From DATFVJ01 sp963851085 (lineage in GTDB: Bacteria; Actinomycetota; Actinomycetes; Streptosporangiales; Streptosporangiaceae), in the NCBI GenBank assembly GCA_963851085.1, contig CAWKNX010000011.1, positions 310,001 through 374,000 of the forward strand: DNA of 64,000 nt. Reading direction: 5' to 3'. This document shows positions 42,803-52,245 of this stretch, piece by piece. The translations under genes and the position numbers were made by a program. The notes under the pieces were generated by a model that was given only the letters and a program-made list of their open reading frames with translations, did no database searches and was not told the DNA's origin. Every line of letters starts with the position of its first letter. Within the stretch, counting starts at the first letter, position 1.

Positions 42803-43483
42803 ATGGCTACCGATGCCAAGCGCCGCCGCTCGTCCGACGGCCAGGGCGGCCAGGCACGGACCCGCCTGGCCCGCGCCGCGGTCGTCGAGGCCGCGCGGGC
42901 CCTTTTCCTCGAGCGCGGCTACGCCGGAGCGACGATCGAGGCCATCAGCGACCTGTCGGATGTCCCGCCTGCGACGGTGTACCGGCTGTTCTCCTCGAAA
43001 CTCGGGATCCTCAAGGCACTGCTCGACGTCTCAATAGCTGGTGACGACGGGGCCGTCGCGTTGGAGGACCGGCCCCAGGTCCGTGCGCTTCTTGCGGACC
43101 GGGATCCCCAGAGCCAGCTGTCGGGTGTCGCTGGCATTACCCGCGGCATCATGTCGAGGGCTGAGCCCGTTCACCGGATCCTGGTGAGCGCGGCGGGCTC
43201 CGATCCTGACGCTGCTGCGCTGCTCGCCGAGCAGACGCGACAGAGGCAACGGGGTCAGGCGCGGATCGCGCGTGCCCTGGCTCGCGCGGGCGCCCTGCGG
43301 CCGAAGCTGCGCGAGCGCGACGCTGCGGACATCATTCACGCACTCATGTCCCCCGAGGTCTACCGGCTGCTCGTCGGTGACCGAGGCTGGCCCCCCGGGC
43401 GGTACGAACAATGGCTGAAGGGCATCCTCATCGGCCAGCTGCTTCCCCCGCCGGCGGCCGAAGGCGGGCGCACGGACTCCTGA
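42803..43483 (+). CDS. TetR family transcriptional regulator
   Basis: 226 residues from ATG 42803. TetR helix-turn-helix: AVVEAARALFLERGYAGATI, then EAISDLSDVPPATVYRLFSS. The C-terminal domain includes ITRGIMSRAEPVHRILVSAA and ADIIHALMSPEVYRLLVGDR. Divergent from the ICMT-like/CMD pair; the tandem palindromes just in front of the start suggest autoregulation and repression of that pair. Ligand unknown. Confidence 0.93.
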   Translation: MATDAKRRRSSDGQGGQARTRLARAAVVEAARALFLERGYAGATIEAISDLSDVPPATVYRLFSSKLGILKALLDVSIAGDDGAVALEDRPQVRALLADRDPQSQLSGVAGITRGIMSRAEPVHRILVSAAGSDPDAAALLAEQTRQRQRGQARIARALARAGALRPKLRERDAADIIHALMSPEVYRLLVGDRGWPPGRYEQWLKGILIGQLLPPPAAEGGRTDS

Positions 43484-43907
43484 CTCTTCCCTCGCTGGGA
43501 TACCGGGAGAGGTCTGCGGTGATAACAAGATATGCACCGCCCGGTCCCTGCCCGAGTGCGCGTTCCGTGGCCGGGAAAAGCACAAGCTCCGGTTCGCTGT
43601 CCTGGTGGCGGCGCGAGCCGGGGCGGGCTGAAACCAGCGATCTTGCCCTACCGTCTTCGTGGGCGCGCAGAATGCCCGTTCGGGCGCACCACATCGGCGA
43701 TCTGGCCAGGCTAAGCCAGCACACAGATCGGCGGTTCTACGTACATACGAGTGCCGCAGGCCGATCACGTCTCGTAACCACCACAAGGTGGTGCTTGACG
43801 CTGACATGGCTCGCCCGAATACCCCGGCCAGTGAGATTTTGGGTATTCCCCGGCCGCCGGAAGCCGGACCTCGGGCCGTACGCAGTTCTGAGGCGGTGTT
43901 AACCCGT
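43484..43907. other. Intergenic region, no recognised gene
   Basis: About 420 bases. Small frames on both strands are not protein-like. Confidence 0.35.
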
Positions 43908-44033
43908 CTACTTGGACAGGAAGTCGATGAGGATTGCGGATAGTTCTCCGGGCGCCTCTTCCATCATGTGATGACCTGTATCGAGGGCGTGGCCGGCGAC
44001 GTTGAGTGCCCATGGGCGCCGGATCGTGAACAT
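43908..44033 (-). pseudogene. Alpha/beta hydrolase C-terminal fragment
   Basis: It reads PWALNVAGHALDTGHHMMEE and APGELSAILIDFLSK before a stop, the C-terminal end of alpha/beta hydrolases with the catalytic His in TGHHM. Only ~41 residues remain. Confidence 0.7.
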
Positions 44034-44465
44034 CGCCCCGGGGCTTCGGTCAGGCCCAACCAATCCGGCTATAGAACCTGAGCGTCAATTACTCTATCAA
44101 CGGAATTTGTGCTACAGCGGGAGATCTCACGACTCAGCAATGGCATGAGAATAATTCCCCAGCTGCCATACCAATCGCCCTGTAGTCAGTAGCACGGTAG
44201 ATTCTGTCTCCGACCTCGCGTCAGCGGGAATGGGTCCGTGTGCCAGCCCAGCGGCGGCAGCAGAACGCTGTGAGCTTCCTCCACTGCGGACAACTGCACC
44301 ACACGCGGCATTGCGAAAGACTGCAGGCTGATTTGTTCCCCCCGGAGCATAGGCAAGAATTTGCATGGACTGACGCGACAGAATTCTCCGTTCGGTGCGC
44401 CTTCGACAGCCGACCAGTGGCGCGCAACGGGCGTGCATAACGGCGATGAGTGCGCTGGCCAATCA
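44034..44465. other. AT-richer intergenic region, no recognised gene
   Basis: About 430 bases, visibly lower in GC than the flanks, at the edge of the defence-like island. Short frames only. It could hold the island boundary; no repeat or attachment site was found. Confidence 0.4.
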
Positions 44466-45272
44466 TCATCCTCGTTTATTGTCCTCCTTATCAGGCCGTG
44501 GTGAGCCCTGCGGCGGGTTGATGGACGGGTCGGCCGGAGCCGTCGCAGGCACCGGGCCGCCGGCGCCCGCGGGCTGAACGCGGTCAGCGGCCTCGGCTTG
44601 CCGGTTCTTTAGGTCTTCCAGCGTGTCGCTCATCTGCTGGACCCAGCCGGCCAGCTCTGTTGTGAGCACTGCTTCGCCGCGGGTCACGAGATCCCTGAGG
44701 GCTGCGGAGTTCCGCTGAGCCGGGCTGCGCGTACGCCATTCGCGTTCCAGGCCAGCCAGCTTGGCCGCGGCCTGGTTGTAGGTGACGACGGTGTTGTCGA
44801 TTTGCAGGTAGCCCAGGTAAGCCAGAGCAGCGGCCGATGCCCCGCTGGTGAGCCCTATCCAGACCTCCAGTCCGGCGGCCGCGAGGATCGCTCCGGTGGC
44901 GCCGGCGGCGATAGCGAGCAGCTGCAAGACGTTCCGGCCGCGATCGAGGCTGCGGACGCGGCCGTGATAGTAGGCGAGCTGGTCGGCGACCCGGATCTGG
45001 AGGTATCGCTCAGCGTCCAGCGGACTCAGCCCGTCATCGTCACGTCCTGCGCCGTACATTTCAGGCGGGAGCGGCCCGTTATAGGGAGTCAGCGGGCCGC
45101 TGCTTGCCTGGGTCTGCATCAGCCGGGTGTCAATAGCATCGAGATGCGCCGCTAGCTCCTGCTGGCGGGAGGCATGCTCTCGTCCGGCCAGCCGGTTAGT
45201 ATCGACCGCCGCCAATGTGCGGTAACGGTAGATTTCTGCCTTGATCGCCTCGGCGGCGGCACGCAGCATCAC
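44466..45272 (-). CDS. SLATT-domain part of a SLOG-SLATT protein (downstream half of a frameshifted gene)
   Basis: 268 residues from ATG 45272; family similarity in this frame already begins at ~45302 (VGQRWVMLRAA). SLATT is a two-helix membrane effector domain linked to SLOG/SMODS sensors and thought to form pores. Visible are the cytoplasmic helices AEAIKAEIYRYRTLAAVDTN, YLQIRVADQLAYYHGRVRSL, the membrane pair LLAIAAGATGAILAAAGL and ASAAALAYLGYLQID, then helices and a Pro-rich tail. It should be continuous with the 45196-46383 frame; a one-base shift near 45291-45303 separates them. The overlap of the two frames excludes two independent full-length genes. Confidence 0.8.
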   Translation of the reverse strand: MMLRAAAEAIKAEIYRYRTLAAVDTNRLAGREHASRQQELAAHLDAIDTRLMQTQASSGPLTPYNGPLPPEMYGAGRDDDGLSPLDAERYLQIRVADQLAYYHGRVRSLDRGRNVLQLLAIAAGATGAILAAAGLEVWIGLTSGASAAALAYLGYLQIDNTVVTYNQAAAKLAGLEREWRTRSPAQRNSAALRDLVTRGEAVLTTELAGWVQQMSDTLEDLKNRQAEAADRVQPAGAGGPVPATAPADPSINPPQGSPRPDKEDNKRG

Positions 45273-46383
45273 CCAGCGCTGGCCGACCGCACGGCGGCCG
45301 GCTGACGGCGATCAGGACTGCGGCCAGGATGGGACTGGCAACGACTGCCCAGTGCAGTGCCTGGCCGCCCACCTGGGCATAGATCAACGCGAGAAGAGTA
45401 GCCACGACCCCGAGCAGGAGGATCCACGCCTGGAGGCGTGTGAAGGTAGCACGCAGCCGGGTGGCGAGATGGTCGTAGGTCGCGAATTGCTGCCACGCAG
45501 ACTTGAGGGCAGGCTCGTCCTGCAGCTCCCAGGCAATCCGGCGGGCGAACTGTACCGGCTCAGTGCCGGTGACCGCCCGGATGTCGCCTCCGCTCACGAT
45601 CTCCCGGAGATCAGCGTCAGCAATGGAGGACGGCAGCGGAGGCATGCGGTCCTTGAGCACGCCCGGCAGCAAACGTGCGGCCGGACGCCGGTGTGGCGTG
45701 CGGTGGGTCCGCCAGAGCTCGAGGATGGAGTCAGCCAGGCCGCCGGTTCCCTGGATGACGAAAACCGGCCATCCACGGCGCACTGACTCCACAACCTCAG
45801 TCTTAGCTACCTCGCCGCCGCCAGCCAGCACGACGGCCACCCGGCCGTTTCCGGCACGTGCTGCCGCCACCGCCATCAGCAAGCCCGTCTCGCCGCCCCA
45901 TTCGTCACTGTCGGCGAGAACGAAATGGGAATGGTTCTGCTCGAGCGGTACCCGATCACCCCCGGGGCCGCCTGGATAGGTAACCAAGCCCGCGGGTGCC
46001 ACGCCCACCAGCACCGGCATCGCACGCGGCCGCTTGGCACGCGCGGCACCAGTGACCTCCATGACCCCCGATGAAGTGCCACCGTCCAGCACAGCCGCGC
46101 CGGCCACCTCCGCCGCCGAGGAAACGGCGGGCCCGAGCATTGCCACCGCGCGGACGAGCGAAGCATCTTTCAGATCGTCGGCACCACCACAGACAAGGAT
46201 CACCGCAGACCCGCGTCCGCCGGATTCCAGATCGAGCGCGGCCAGCAACTCACGAGGGTCCGCGCCATGCTGCTCACGCAACACGGCCCGATTGCCGTTG
46301 CCGAACCGGACCTCACTCGGCTCGCCAAGGCCTGGGCGCGCAATGGCATTCACGAAAGGATCATCCCACGTACCCGGCGCCAA
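45196..46383 (-). CDS. SLOG (LSDAT) sensor part of a SLOG-SLATT protein (upstream half of a frameshifted gene)
   Basis: 395 residues, of which ~1-365 are real and the last ~30 (after LAAVLIAVS) are out of frame. Residues ~55-235 match the LSDAT branch of the SLOG fold, which binds nucleotide-derived ligands: ILVCGGADDLKDASLVRAVA, AVLDGGTSSGVMEVTGAARA, LVGVAPAGLVTYPGGPGG, LEQNHSHFVLADSDEWGGET and VFVIQGTGGLADSI. Two membrane helices follow at the C-terminus (WILLLGVVATLLALIYAQV; ALHWAVVASPILAAVLIAV). With the SLATT half this makes the ~640-residue architecture of predicted abortive-infection proteins. Head to head with the STAND gene at 46591. Confidence 0.82.
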   Translation of the reverse strand: MAPGTWDDPFVNAIARPGLGEPSEVRFGNGNRAVLREQHGADPRELLAALDLESGGRGSAVILVCGGADDLKDASLVRAVAMLGPAVSSAAEVAGAAVLDGGTSSGVMEVTGAARAKRPRAMPVLVGVAPAGLVTYPGGPGGDRVPLEQNHSHFVLADSDEWGGETGLLMAVAAARAGNGRVAVVLAGGGEVAKTEVVESVRRGWPVFVIQGTGGLADSILELWRTHRTPHRRPAARLLPGVLKDRMPPLPSSIADADLREIVSGGDIRAVTGTEPVQFARRIAWELQDEPALKSAWQQFATYDHLATRLRATFTRLQAWILLLGVVATLLALIYAQVGGQALHWAVVASPILAAVLIAVSRPPCGRPALGDAACRRRGDQGRNLPLPHIGGGRY

Positions 46384-46590
46384 AGCCCGCCAAGACCGGG
46401 TACGGCATCGCTACCCAGACCCTCCCGGACGGGTACTGCGGGCTGCTGCGTCTCGCGCCAAGGCGGCGGATAACGCACCCGCGAGTTCCGTGGCCCGGAT
46501 TGGCGAGGTTTTGCATGCTCCAGTGTCATCTGGGAGGCGCCTGTCGCCGACTGGTGACAACCAGCTTCCAAGCGGGTCCGCACATTCCGT

Positions 46591-48051
46591 GTGTTCGTAA
46601 GTTCGACGTTCACAGATTTCGCGGCGGAGCGAGACCTGCTTCGGAAGCGGGTTTGGCCGCGGCTGGATACGTTCTGCGCCGAACGTGGTGCCAGGTTCCA
46701 AGAGGTAGACCTGCGCTGGGGTGTGAGCGAGGAGGCTTCAGTCGAGCACCAGACGATGAACGTCTGCCTCGAGGAGATCAGGCGCTGCCGCAAGGCAACG
46801 CCTCGGCCGAACTTCCTGCTACTAGTGGGCAACCGTCGGGGCTGGATGCCTGTCCCGCCGCAGATCCCACTAGATGAGTGGGACCGCATCTGCGTCAGGC
46901 TCAGCGGTGGCGACCGCGCGCTGTTGGAAACGTGGTACGCGCGTGACGACAACTCGGACCCGCCGCAGTACCGTCTACGTCCGCGTACGGGCGAGTTCAC
47001 CGACCGGGACGCCCAGAAGGGTGCGCGAACTGGCTGGAAAGGGACCGAAGCTCGCCTGCATGAGGTGCTCGCCGGGGCGGTGGCCGCGCTGGAATTGGCG
47101 GAGCAGCGCCGACGCGTTTACCTCGCTTCGGCAACGGAGCAGGAGATCGCGGTGGGCGCTCTGGAGGTCGAGCGCCCGGATCAGGTGGTCTGCTTCGTAC
47201 GGGAAATCGATGGTTACCCAGACCCGGCCGAGTGTGCACCGGACGCGTCCGTGCGCGAGTGGGTGGATCCTGACCAGTCGCCCTTGGATGCCACCAAGGA
47301 ACGGCTGAGGGAGCGGCTCGTCGCCCCGCCAGACCCGCTCGGCCACGATCGCAACCGGCCCGGCCGGGACGGAGTGCTGACGGAAACGGTGGAGTGGGCT
47401 GGGGACCGTCCCGCCATTGACGAGGCGTACCTGTCCCGGTTTGCACAGCGCGTAGCCGTGGCACTTGAGGCGGCGATCGGCTCCGAGCTCGACAACCTGC
47501 TGCCCCGGGCGGCGGAGCCGGGCTCGGAGGACCAGTTCCTCGACGGTGAGGGACGGGCGCATCGGGGGTTCGCGCAGGAACTGCTGGCATTCTTCACCGG
47601 CCGCAAGTCTGAGCTGGCTCAGGTGAGTGCGTACTTGCGTGGTGGGGTTCGGCGGCCGCTGGTGCTGCATGGTGAGGGCGGCACGGGCAAGTCCGCGTTG
47701 ATGGCGGCGGTCGCGCAGAACGCGTCGCGGGACTTGCCCGGATCCGTGGTCGTCGCGCGGTACGTGGGCGCGACGCCAGCCTCGTCGGACGGACGCGCCG
47801 TACTTGAGGATATATGTCATGAGCTGGCCCGCCGCGCCGGTGCGTCGGAGACGCAGGTTCCCACTGATTATGCGGATCTGGTGGTCGACTTCAGGGCTCA
47901 GCTCGGGCGGGCTACCGCTGATAAGCCGATCCTGGTCCTGGTCGACTCGCTTGACCAGCTGTCCGTGTTCGGAATGGCGCACGTCGATTCGTGGGTGCCC
48001 TCCCAGCTGCCCAAGCATGCTCGGCTGGTCGTGTCGAACCCGGCCCGGTGA
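46591..48051 (+). CDS. DUF4062-STAND NTPase, N-terminal part (gene broken downstream)
   Basis: 486 residues from GTG 46591; the usual RTFR before VFVSSTFTDF is encoded just upstream but without a start. Residues 1-~230 are DUF4062, a TIR-related N-terminal domain also found in TEP1-like proteins (FVSSTFTDFAAERDLLRKRV; VDLRWGVSEEASVEHQTMNV; FLLLVGNRRGWMP). The NACHT/STAND ATPase follows with Walker A LHGEGGTGKSALMA and Walker B PILVLVDSLDQL. A one-base shift at ~48036-48042 ends this frame early; the next frame continues with the rest of the ATPase. Such proteins act as sensors in antiphage or programmed-death systems. Confidence 0.82.
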   Translation: MFVSSTFTDFAAERDLLRKRVWPRLDTFCAERGARFQEVDLRWGVSEEASVEHQTMNVCLEEIRRCRKATPRPNFLLLVGNRRGWMPVPPQIPLDEWDRICVRLSGGDRALLETWYARDDNSDPPQYRLRPRTGEFTDRDAQKGARTGWKGTEARLHEVLAGAVAALELAEQRRRVYLASATEQEIAVGALEVERPDQVVCFVREIDGYPDPAECAPDASVREWVDPDQSPLDATKERLRERLVAPPDPLGHDRNRPGRDGVLTETVEWAGDRPAIDEAYLSRFAQRVAVALEAAIGSELDNLLPRAAEPGSEDQFLDGEGRAHRGFAQELLAFFTGRKSELAQVSAYLRGGVRRPLVLHGEGGTGKSALMAAVAQNASRDLPGSVVVARYVGATPASSDGRAVLEDICHELARRAGASETQVPTDYADLVVDFRAQLGRATADKPILVLVDSLDQLSVFGMAHVDSWVPSQLPKHARLVVSNPAR

Positions 48052-48600
48052 CACGCTGATCCGGCTACAAGCCGGGGTTGACCAGTTAGAAGTGCGGGGC
48101 CTTCCGCGAGTGGACGCCGAGCGGCTCCTGGGCCGCTGGCTCAAAAACGCGGGGCGTACCCTGCGGGCCCAGCAGCGAGCCCACGTCCTGAGCGCCTTCG
48201 ACCGCTCCGCCGGCAATCCGTTGTACCTCAAGCTGGCGTTCGAGGAGGCTCGCTGGTGGGCTTCTGACACCGGGCAACCGCCCGACCAGCTTGCCGTCGG
48301 ATTGGGCGGGCTGATCCGGGACAATGTCTTCGGCCGTCTCGCGCGCGAAGATCAGCACGGCAAGGTCCTCGTCTCGCGCGCCCTAGGCTACCTGGCCGCA
48401 TCCCGGTACGGCCTGGCCGAGGACGACCTGCTCTCCCGGGATATCGATGCATACGCGTGGTTCCTAGGCCACACCTTGTACGTACCGTCAGACCTTCGCG
48501 AGTTGGTCCCGCTCGAGGTGATCGAGGCATCGCGCCGTGACCCTGCGAGGCGAGAGGAGTTGCGGGCACGCCTGCGCGACGTGCTGTCCCGCCCGGACGG
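48052..48600 (+). pseudogene. STAND NTPase, middle part in shifted frame
   Basis: Continues the gene at 46591 after the frameshift: TRPGDTLIRLQAGVDQLEVR, GLPRVDAERLLGRWLKNAGR, FDRSAGNPLYLKLAFEEARW, GLIRDNVFGRLARED and ALGYLAASRYGLAEDDLLSR. These are the ARC2/winged-helix parts of a STAND ATPase. The sequence is cut at ~48600 by an IS30 fragment. The TPR end of the same gene reappears after the insertion at ~49630. Confidence 0.85.
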
Positions 48601-49466
48601 GCCGCCGGGAAGCGTATCGTGCCTGGAAAGCGGACGCGGCGGCCCGTGAATCGCGCAGCCGTCCGAAGGAACGCAAAATAGACACCGAGCCGGAATTGCG
48701 TGGCCGGGTGGCCGGCGACCTGAAGAAAGGCTGGCCGCCAGAACAGATAGCGGGCAGGCTGCGCTACGAGCACAACCGGGGAGAAACCGGGATGTCCGTA
48801 TCGCACGAGGCAATTTACACGTGGATCTACGCCCAGCCGAAAGGCGAGCTGGCGCGCGCCGGGATTGTCCTGCGCACCGGCCGCGAGCAGCGTAAACCCC
48901 GCGGCAGGAAGAAGGCCCCGGGCGCGAAGATCGTCGGAATGCGCTCGATCGAGGACCGCCCGGCCGAGGTGGCGGGCCGCCAGGTGCCCGGCCACTGGGA
49001 AGGCGACCTGGTCATCGGCAAGGCAGGCAAATCGGCCATGGGCACCCTGGTCGAGCGGGTCAGCCGGTACCTATGCCCGGTCGCCCTGCCGGACGGCCAC
49101 GACGCAGACTCGGTGAAAACCGCCCTCTTCGACACGGTCAGGGACCTGCCCGCCCACCTGCGGAAGTCGCTGACCTGGGACCAGGGAACCGAGATGGCCC
49201 GGCACGCCGCCCTCACCCTCGACGCGGACCTTCCCGTCTATTTCGCCCACGCGCACTCCCCATGGGAACGCGGCACCAACGAGAACACCAACGGGCTGAT
49301 CCGGGAATACCTCCCGAAAGGGACAGAAATTCCCGGCGACCTGGAATATCTATGGATGGTAGCCGACTCACTTAATGACCGGCCCCGTGCTATACTCGGA
49401 TTCAGGAAACCAAGCGAAGTGTTCACGGAGCTAATGCTTCAGGAAGCCGTGATTCCACCGGCCTGA
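48600..49466 (+). mobile_element. IS30 family transposase, 5'-truncated, inserted in the STAND gene
   Basis: The frame from ~48610 reads YRAWKADAAARESRSRPKER, then SVSHEAIYTWIYAQPKGELA. DDE residues: Asp in GHWEGDLVIGK, Asp in TWDQGTEMARH, Glu in GTNENTNGLIREYLPKGT. It ends NDRPRAILGFRKPSEVFTEL. The N-terminal helix-turn-helix (~80-100 residues) of IS30 transposases is missing; the sequence before it is STAND gene. An open frame from 48537 is a chance fusion. The element is partial, and no terminal repeats were identified. Confidence 0.88.
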
Positions 49467-49619
49467 ATTGCTTCGATCGCTTGAGACCGCCACCTCATTC
49501 CTATCGATTTGGCGAGCCGTTGTCTTTTAGGCGTGCCGTGCCGGAATTTGAACTTTAGTAACAAATTTGATCGAGATCAGCAAAAGCTCGCTTAGGTTAG
49601 GCGGTTTCTGATAATCCTC

Positions 49620-50242
49620 AAGCATGGCCTATTGGCTACCTTGTTCGAGAGCGCACAGTAGCATTGGTTACCGGGGATTTCGCCACTGCCTTCACGAGGC
49701 TGCAGCGGGCCGAGGAAATGGTCGCGGAACTCGGCAACCGACGGTGGCAGCTGAAGTTGCACATCACTGCGGCGCACATGTACGCGCAAGCCAGGTCGCA
49801 TGCGCAGACCGTCGCGCACTACGAGGAGTACCTGAGCTTGCGCCGAGAGCTAGGGGAAGATGACGCGCTGGAGCCCTTCGAGGCAGCAGAATACGCGGTT
49901 GCATTGGCGAATATCGGCCGAAGTGAGGACGCGCTGACACTTTGCGAGCGGTACGAGCCTCTGGCACGTGACCAACGGCGGCCCAGGGCACTGGCTGACC
50001 TAATTTGGGCACACCTGAAGGCGATATCGGATCTAAAAGTGACCCGGTATAGTACCATGTCGTTCGCGAAGTACGGGTCGTATATGGGACCAGGCGCAGA
50101 GGCTGCGCTGCGAATTCGAAGACGTGAAGCGGGAGGCCGATAAAGAGCTATACGACCCCGCCAACGCCTTACTTGTTGACCTAGGGAAGAAGATCCAGGC
50201 TGTAGCGGCTAAGTGGAACAGCACCCACATATCGGACGAATG
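49620..50242 (+). pseudogene. TPR-type C-terminal part of the interrupted STAND gene
   Basis: Helical repeat sequence: GDFATAFTRLQRAEEMVAEL, HITAAHMYAQARSHAQTVAH, YEEYLSLRRELGE and AEYAVALANIGRSEDALTLC. Near 50088 a frameshift occurs; the next frame gives WDQAQRLRCEFEDVKREADK and ends LLVDLGKKIQAVAAKWN before a stop at 50240-50242. The position and style fit the sensor end of the DUF4062-STAND protein, now separated by the IS30 fragment. A 159-residue frame from TTG 49664 to 50143 is open but is unlikely to be functional alone. Confidence 0.72.
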
Positions 50243-50387
50243 AGGACCGACATATCGCCCATTTATTGATTGGACGAACTCGCCCGACCTCGATCACGAA
50301 CAGGCAGCACAGGCGCCGGAGGGCAACTGCTCAGTCCACTTGGAAGAAGCCGACCGCGAGCAGAATTCGCGGGCGAAGAGGTAGGCA

Positions 50388-51492
50388 TTGGTCGACACCA
50401 CACAGGTTCTTGTGGTCGCCGCGCGCCGGCTGTCCTCGTCGCAGTCGCTGGTGCGGCGCGCCAGGATCGTGCTGCTGGCCCACCAGGGCCGGGCGGACGC
50501 TCAGATCGCCGCGGAGCTGGGCTGCTCGGCGGGTACTGTGCGGACCTGGCGGCGCCGGTTCGTCCGCGGTGGCATCCCGGCCCTGGCTGACCGTCCGCGC
50601 AGCGGTCGGCCCGAGGTGTACGGGCCGGATGTGCGGCTGGCGATCGTGTCCACCGCCACCTCCGCGCCGCCGGAGGGCACGACGGCGTGGACGCATGCGT
50701 CGATCGCCAGCGAGTTGGCCGGCACCGGGATCTCCGCCAGCCAGGTGGGGCGGATCCTGGCCGGGCTGGAACTGGCGCCGCACCGGGTCCGGGGGTGGCT
50801 GAACCGCCGCGATGATGAGCAGTTCTGGGCGCAGGCCGCGGCGGTGTGCGAGGTGTACCTGCGCCCGCCGCCAGGCACCGTGGTGATCAGCATCGATGAG
50901 AAGACCGGGATCCAGGCCAAGTACCGCAGATACCCTGAGCAGCCCGCCCGGCCGGGCAGGCTGGCCCGGCGGGAATTTGAGTACGTCCGCAACGGCACCG
51001 TCTCCATCGTCGCCGCGCTGGAGGTAGCACCGGGCAGGTCATCGCCGAGCCGATCAGCCGCAACGACTCGGTGACCTTCACCGGCTTCCTGCACCGCCTG
51101 GACCAGTGCATCGACCCGCGCCTGGACATTCACCTGGTCATGGACAACGGCTCATCCCATACCTCCCGCGCCACCCGGGCCTGGATCGCCGCGCACCCAA
51201 GGATCGCTGTCACCTACACCCCGAAACACGCCTCCTGGCTGGACATGGCCGAGCTGTGGTTTATCTCGCCCTGACCCGCGGCCTGCTGCGGCGCGGCGAG
51301 TTCACCTCCCGCGACGACCTCGCCACCAAGATCACCGACTTCACGATCCGCTACAACCGCGCCGCCCGCCCATACACCCGGACCTACGACGCCCGCGCCG
51401 ACCACGCCCGCCACCTCGCCCGCCACGGCAGGCAAGACATTCCCGCAGACCGACGACCCGCCCTGGTCAGCGACCTCCCAACAGCCGCATGA
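50388..51492 (+). mobile_element. IS630 family transposase with two frameshifts
   Basis: Three frames together make one IS630 transposase. The first (50388 to ~51030) holds the helix-turn-helix (DAQIAAELGCSAGTVRTWRR) and catalytic Asp VVISIDEKTGIQAKYRRYP. The second (to ~51262) holds GQVIAEPISRNDSVTFTGFL, the second Asp LVMDNGSSHTS and WLDMAELWF with the Glu. The third holds LTRGLLRRGEFTSRDDLATK and ends at 51492. The shifts lie at about 51030 and 51262. Some IS630 elements use programmed frameshifting once, but two shifts suggest decay or error. Terminal repeats were not resolved. Confidence 0.88.
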
Positions 51493-51552
51493 CCCCGCCC
51501 GAAGCAGCGACCGGAACCCGTCAAGGATTAATGCTGTGCCGCAACCAGCTAG

Positions 51553-52245
51553 TTAGCCGGCCGCGTCCGGCTCACCCGGGCGCACGATGCCGGTTTCGTA
51601 GGCCAGGATCACGGCCTGCACCCGGTCCCGGAGCCCGAGCTTGGCCAGCAGGTTCCCGACGTGCGACTTCACGGTCGCCTCACTGACTACCAGGTCGGCG
51701 GCTATCTCCGCGTTGGTCAGGCCGCGGGCAAGCCGCAGCAGGATGTCGCGCTCCCGGACGGTCAGCGATGCCAGCCGGGATGGCGCTGGCAGCGTCTGCG
51801 CCGGCCTGCGGGCGAACGCGTCGATCAGCCGCACCGTAACCGACGGCGCGAGCAGCGCGTCACCCGTCGCGGCGATCCTGACCGCCGCGATCAGGTCGTG
51901 CCGCGGCGCATCCTTCAGCAGGAATCCGCTCGCCCCGGCCCGCAGCGCCTCGTAAACATACTCGTCGAGGTCAAAGGTGGTCAGCATGACCACCCTGGGC
52001 CCGGCTGCCCGGTCTCCGCCGGTGATCTGCCTGGTGGCCTCGATGCCGTCCATTTCCGGCATCCGCACGTCCATCAGGATCACGTCGGGCTGGTGGCCGG
52101 CGGCGGCCAGGACAGCCTGCGCCCCGTTGGCTGCCTCGGCCACCACGGTGATCCCGTCTGCTGCCTCGAGGATCACGCAGAATCCGGTCCTGACCAGCTC
52201 CTGGTCATCGGCGACGAGCACCCGGATCGGGCCAGCGCCGGTCAT
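51553..52245 (-). CDS. NarL/LuxR-type response regulator
   Basis: 230 residues. Receiver domain with phosphoacceptor Asp in VILMDVRMPEMDG, acidic pair in VLVADDQELVRTG and switch residues VVMLTTFD and LLKDAP. The C-terminal LuxR helix-turn-helix reads LTVRERDILLRLARGLTNAE and SEATVKSHVGNLLAKLGLRD. Its start overlaps the histidine kinase stop by 4 bases, so the pair forms one operon. It probably controls the divergent ABC exporter at 53645-56883, the common arrangement in actinobacteria. Confidence 0.95.
   Translation of the reverse strand: MTGAGPIRVLVADDQELVRTGFCVILEAADGITVVAEAANGAQAVLAAAGHQPDVILMDVRMPEMDGIEATRQITGGDRAAGPRVVMLTTFDLDEYVYEALRAGASGFLLKDAPRHDLIAAVRIAATGDALLAPSVTVRLIDAFARRPAQTLPAPSRLASLTVRERDILLRLARGLTNAEIAADLVVSEATVKSHVGNLLAKLGLRDRVQAVILAYETGIVRPGEPDAAG

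Noticed and set aside
44127..44469. Small open frames of 82-111 residues before the SLATT gene
   Set aside because: No start signals or recognisable sequence; they lie in AT-richer intergenic DNA.
48537..48610. Apparent start of the IS30 transposase at 48537
   Set aside because: These codons belong to the STAND gene in another frame. IS30 similarity starts only at about 48610, so the transposase is 5'-truncated.
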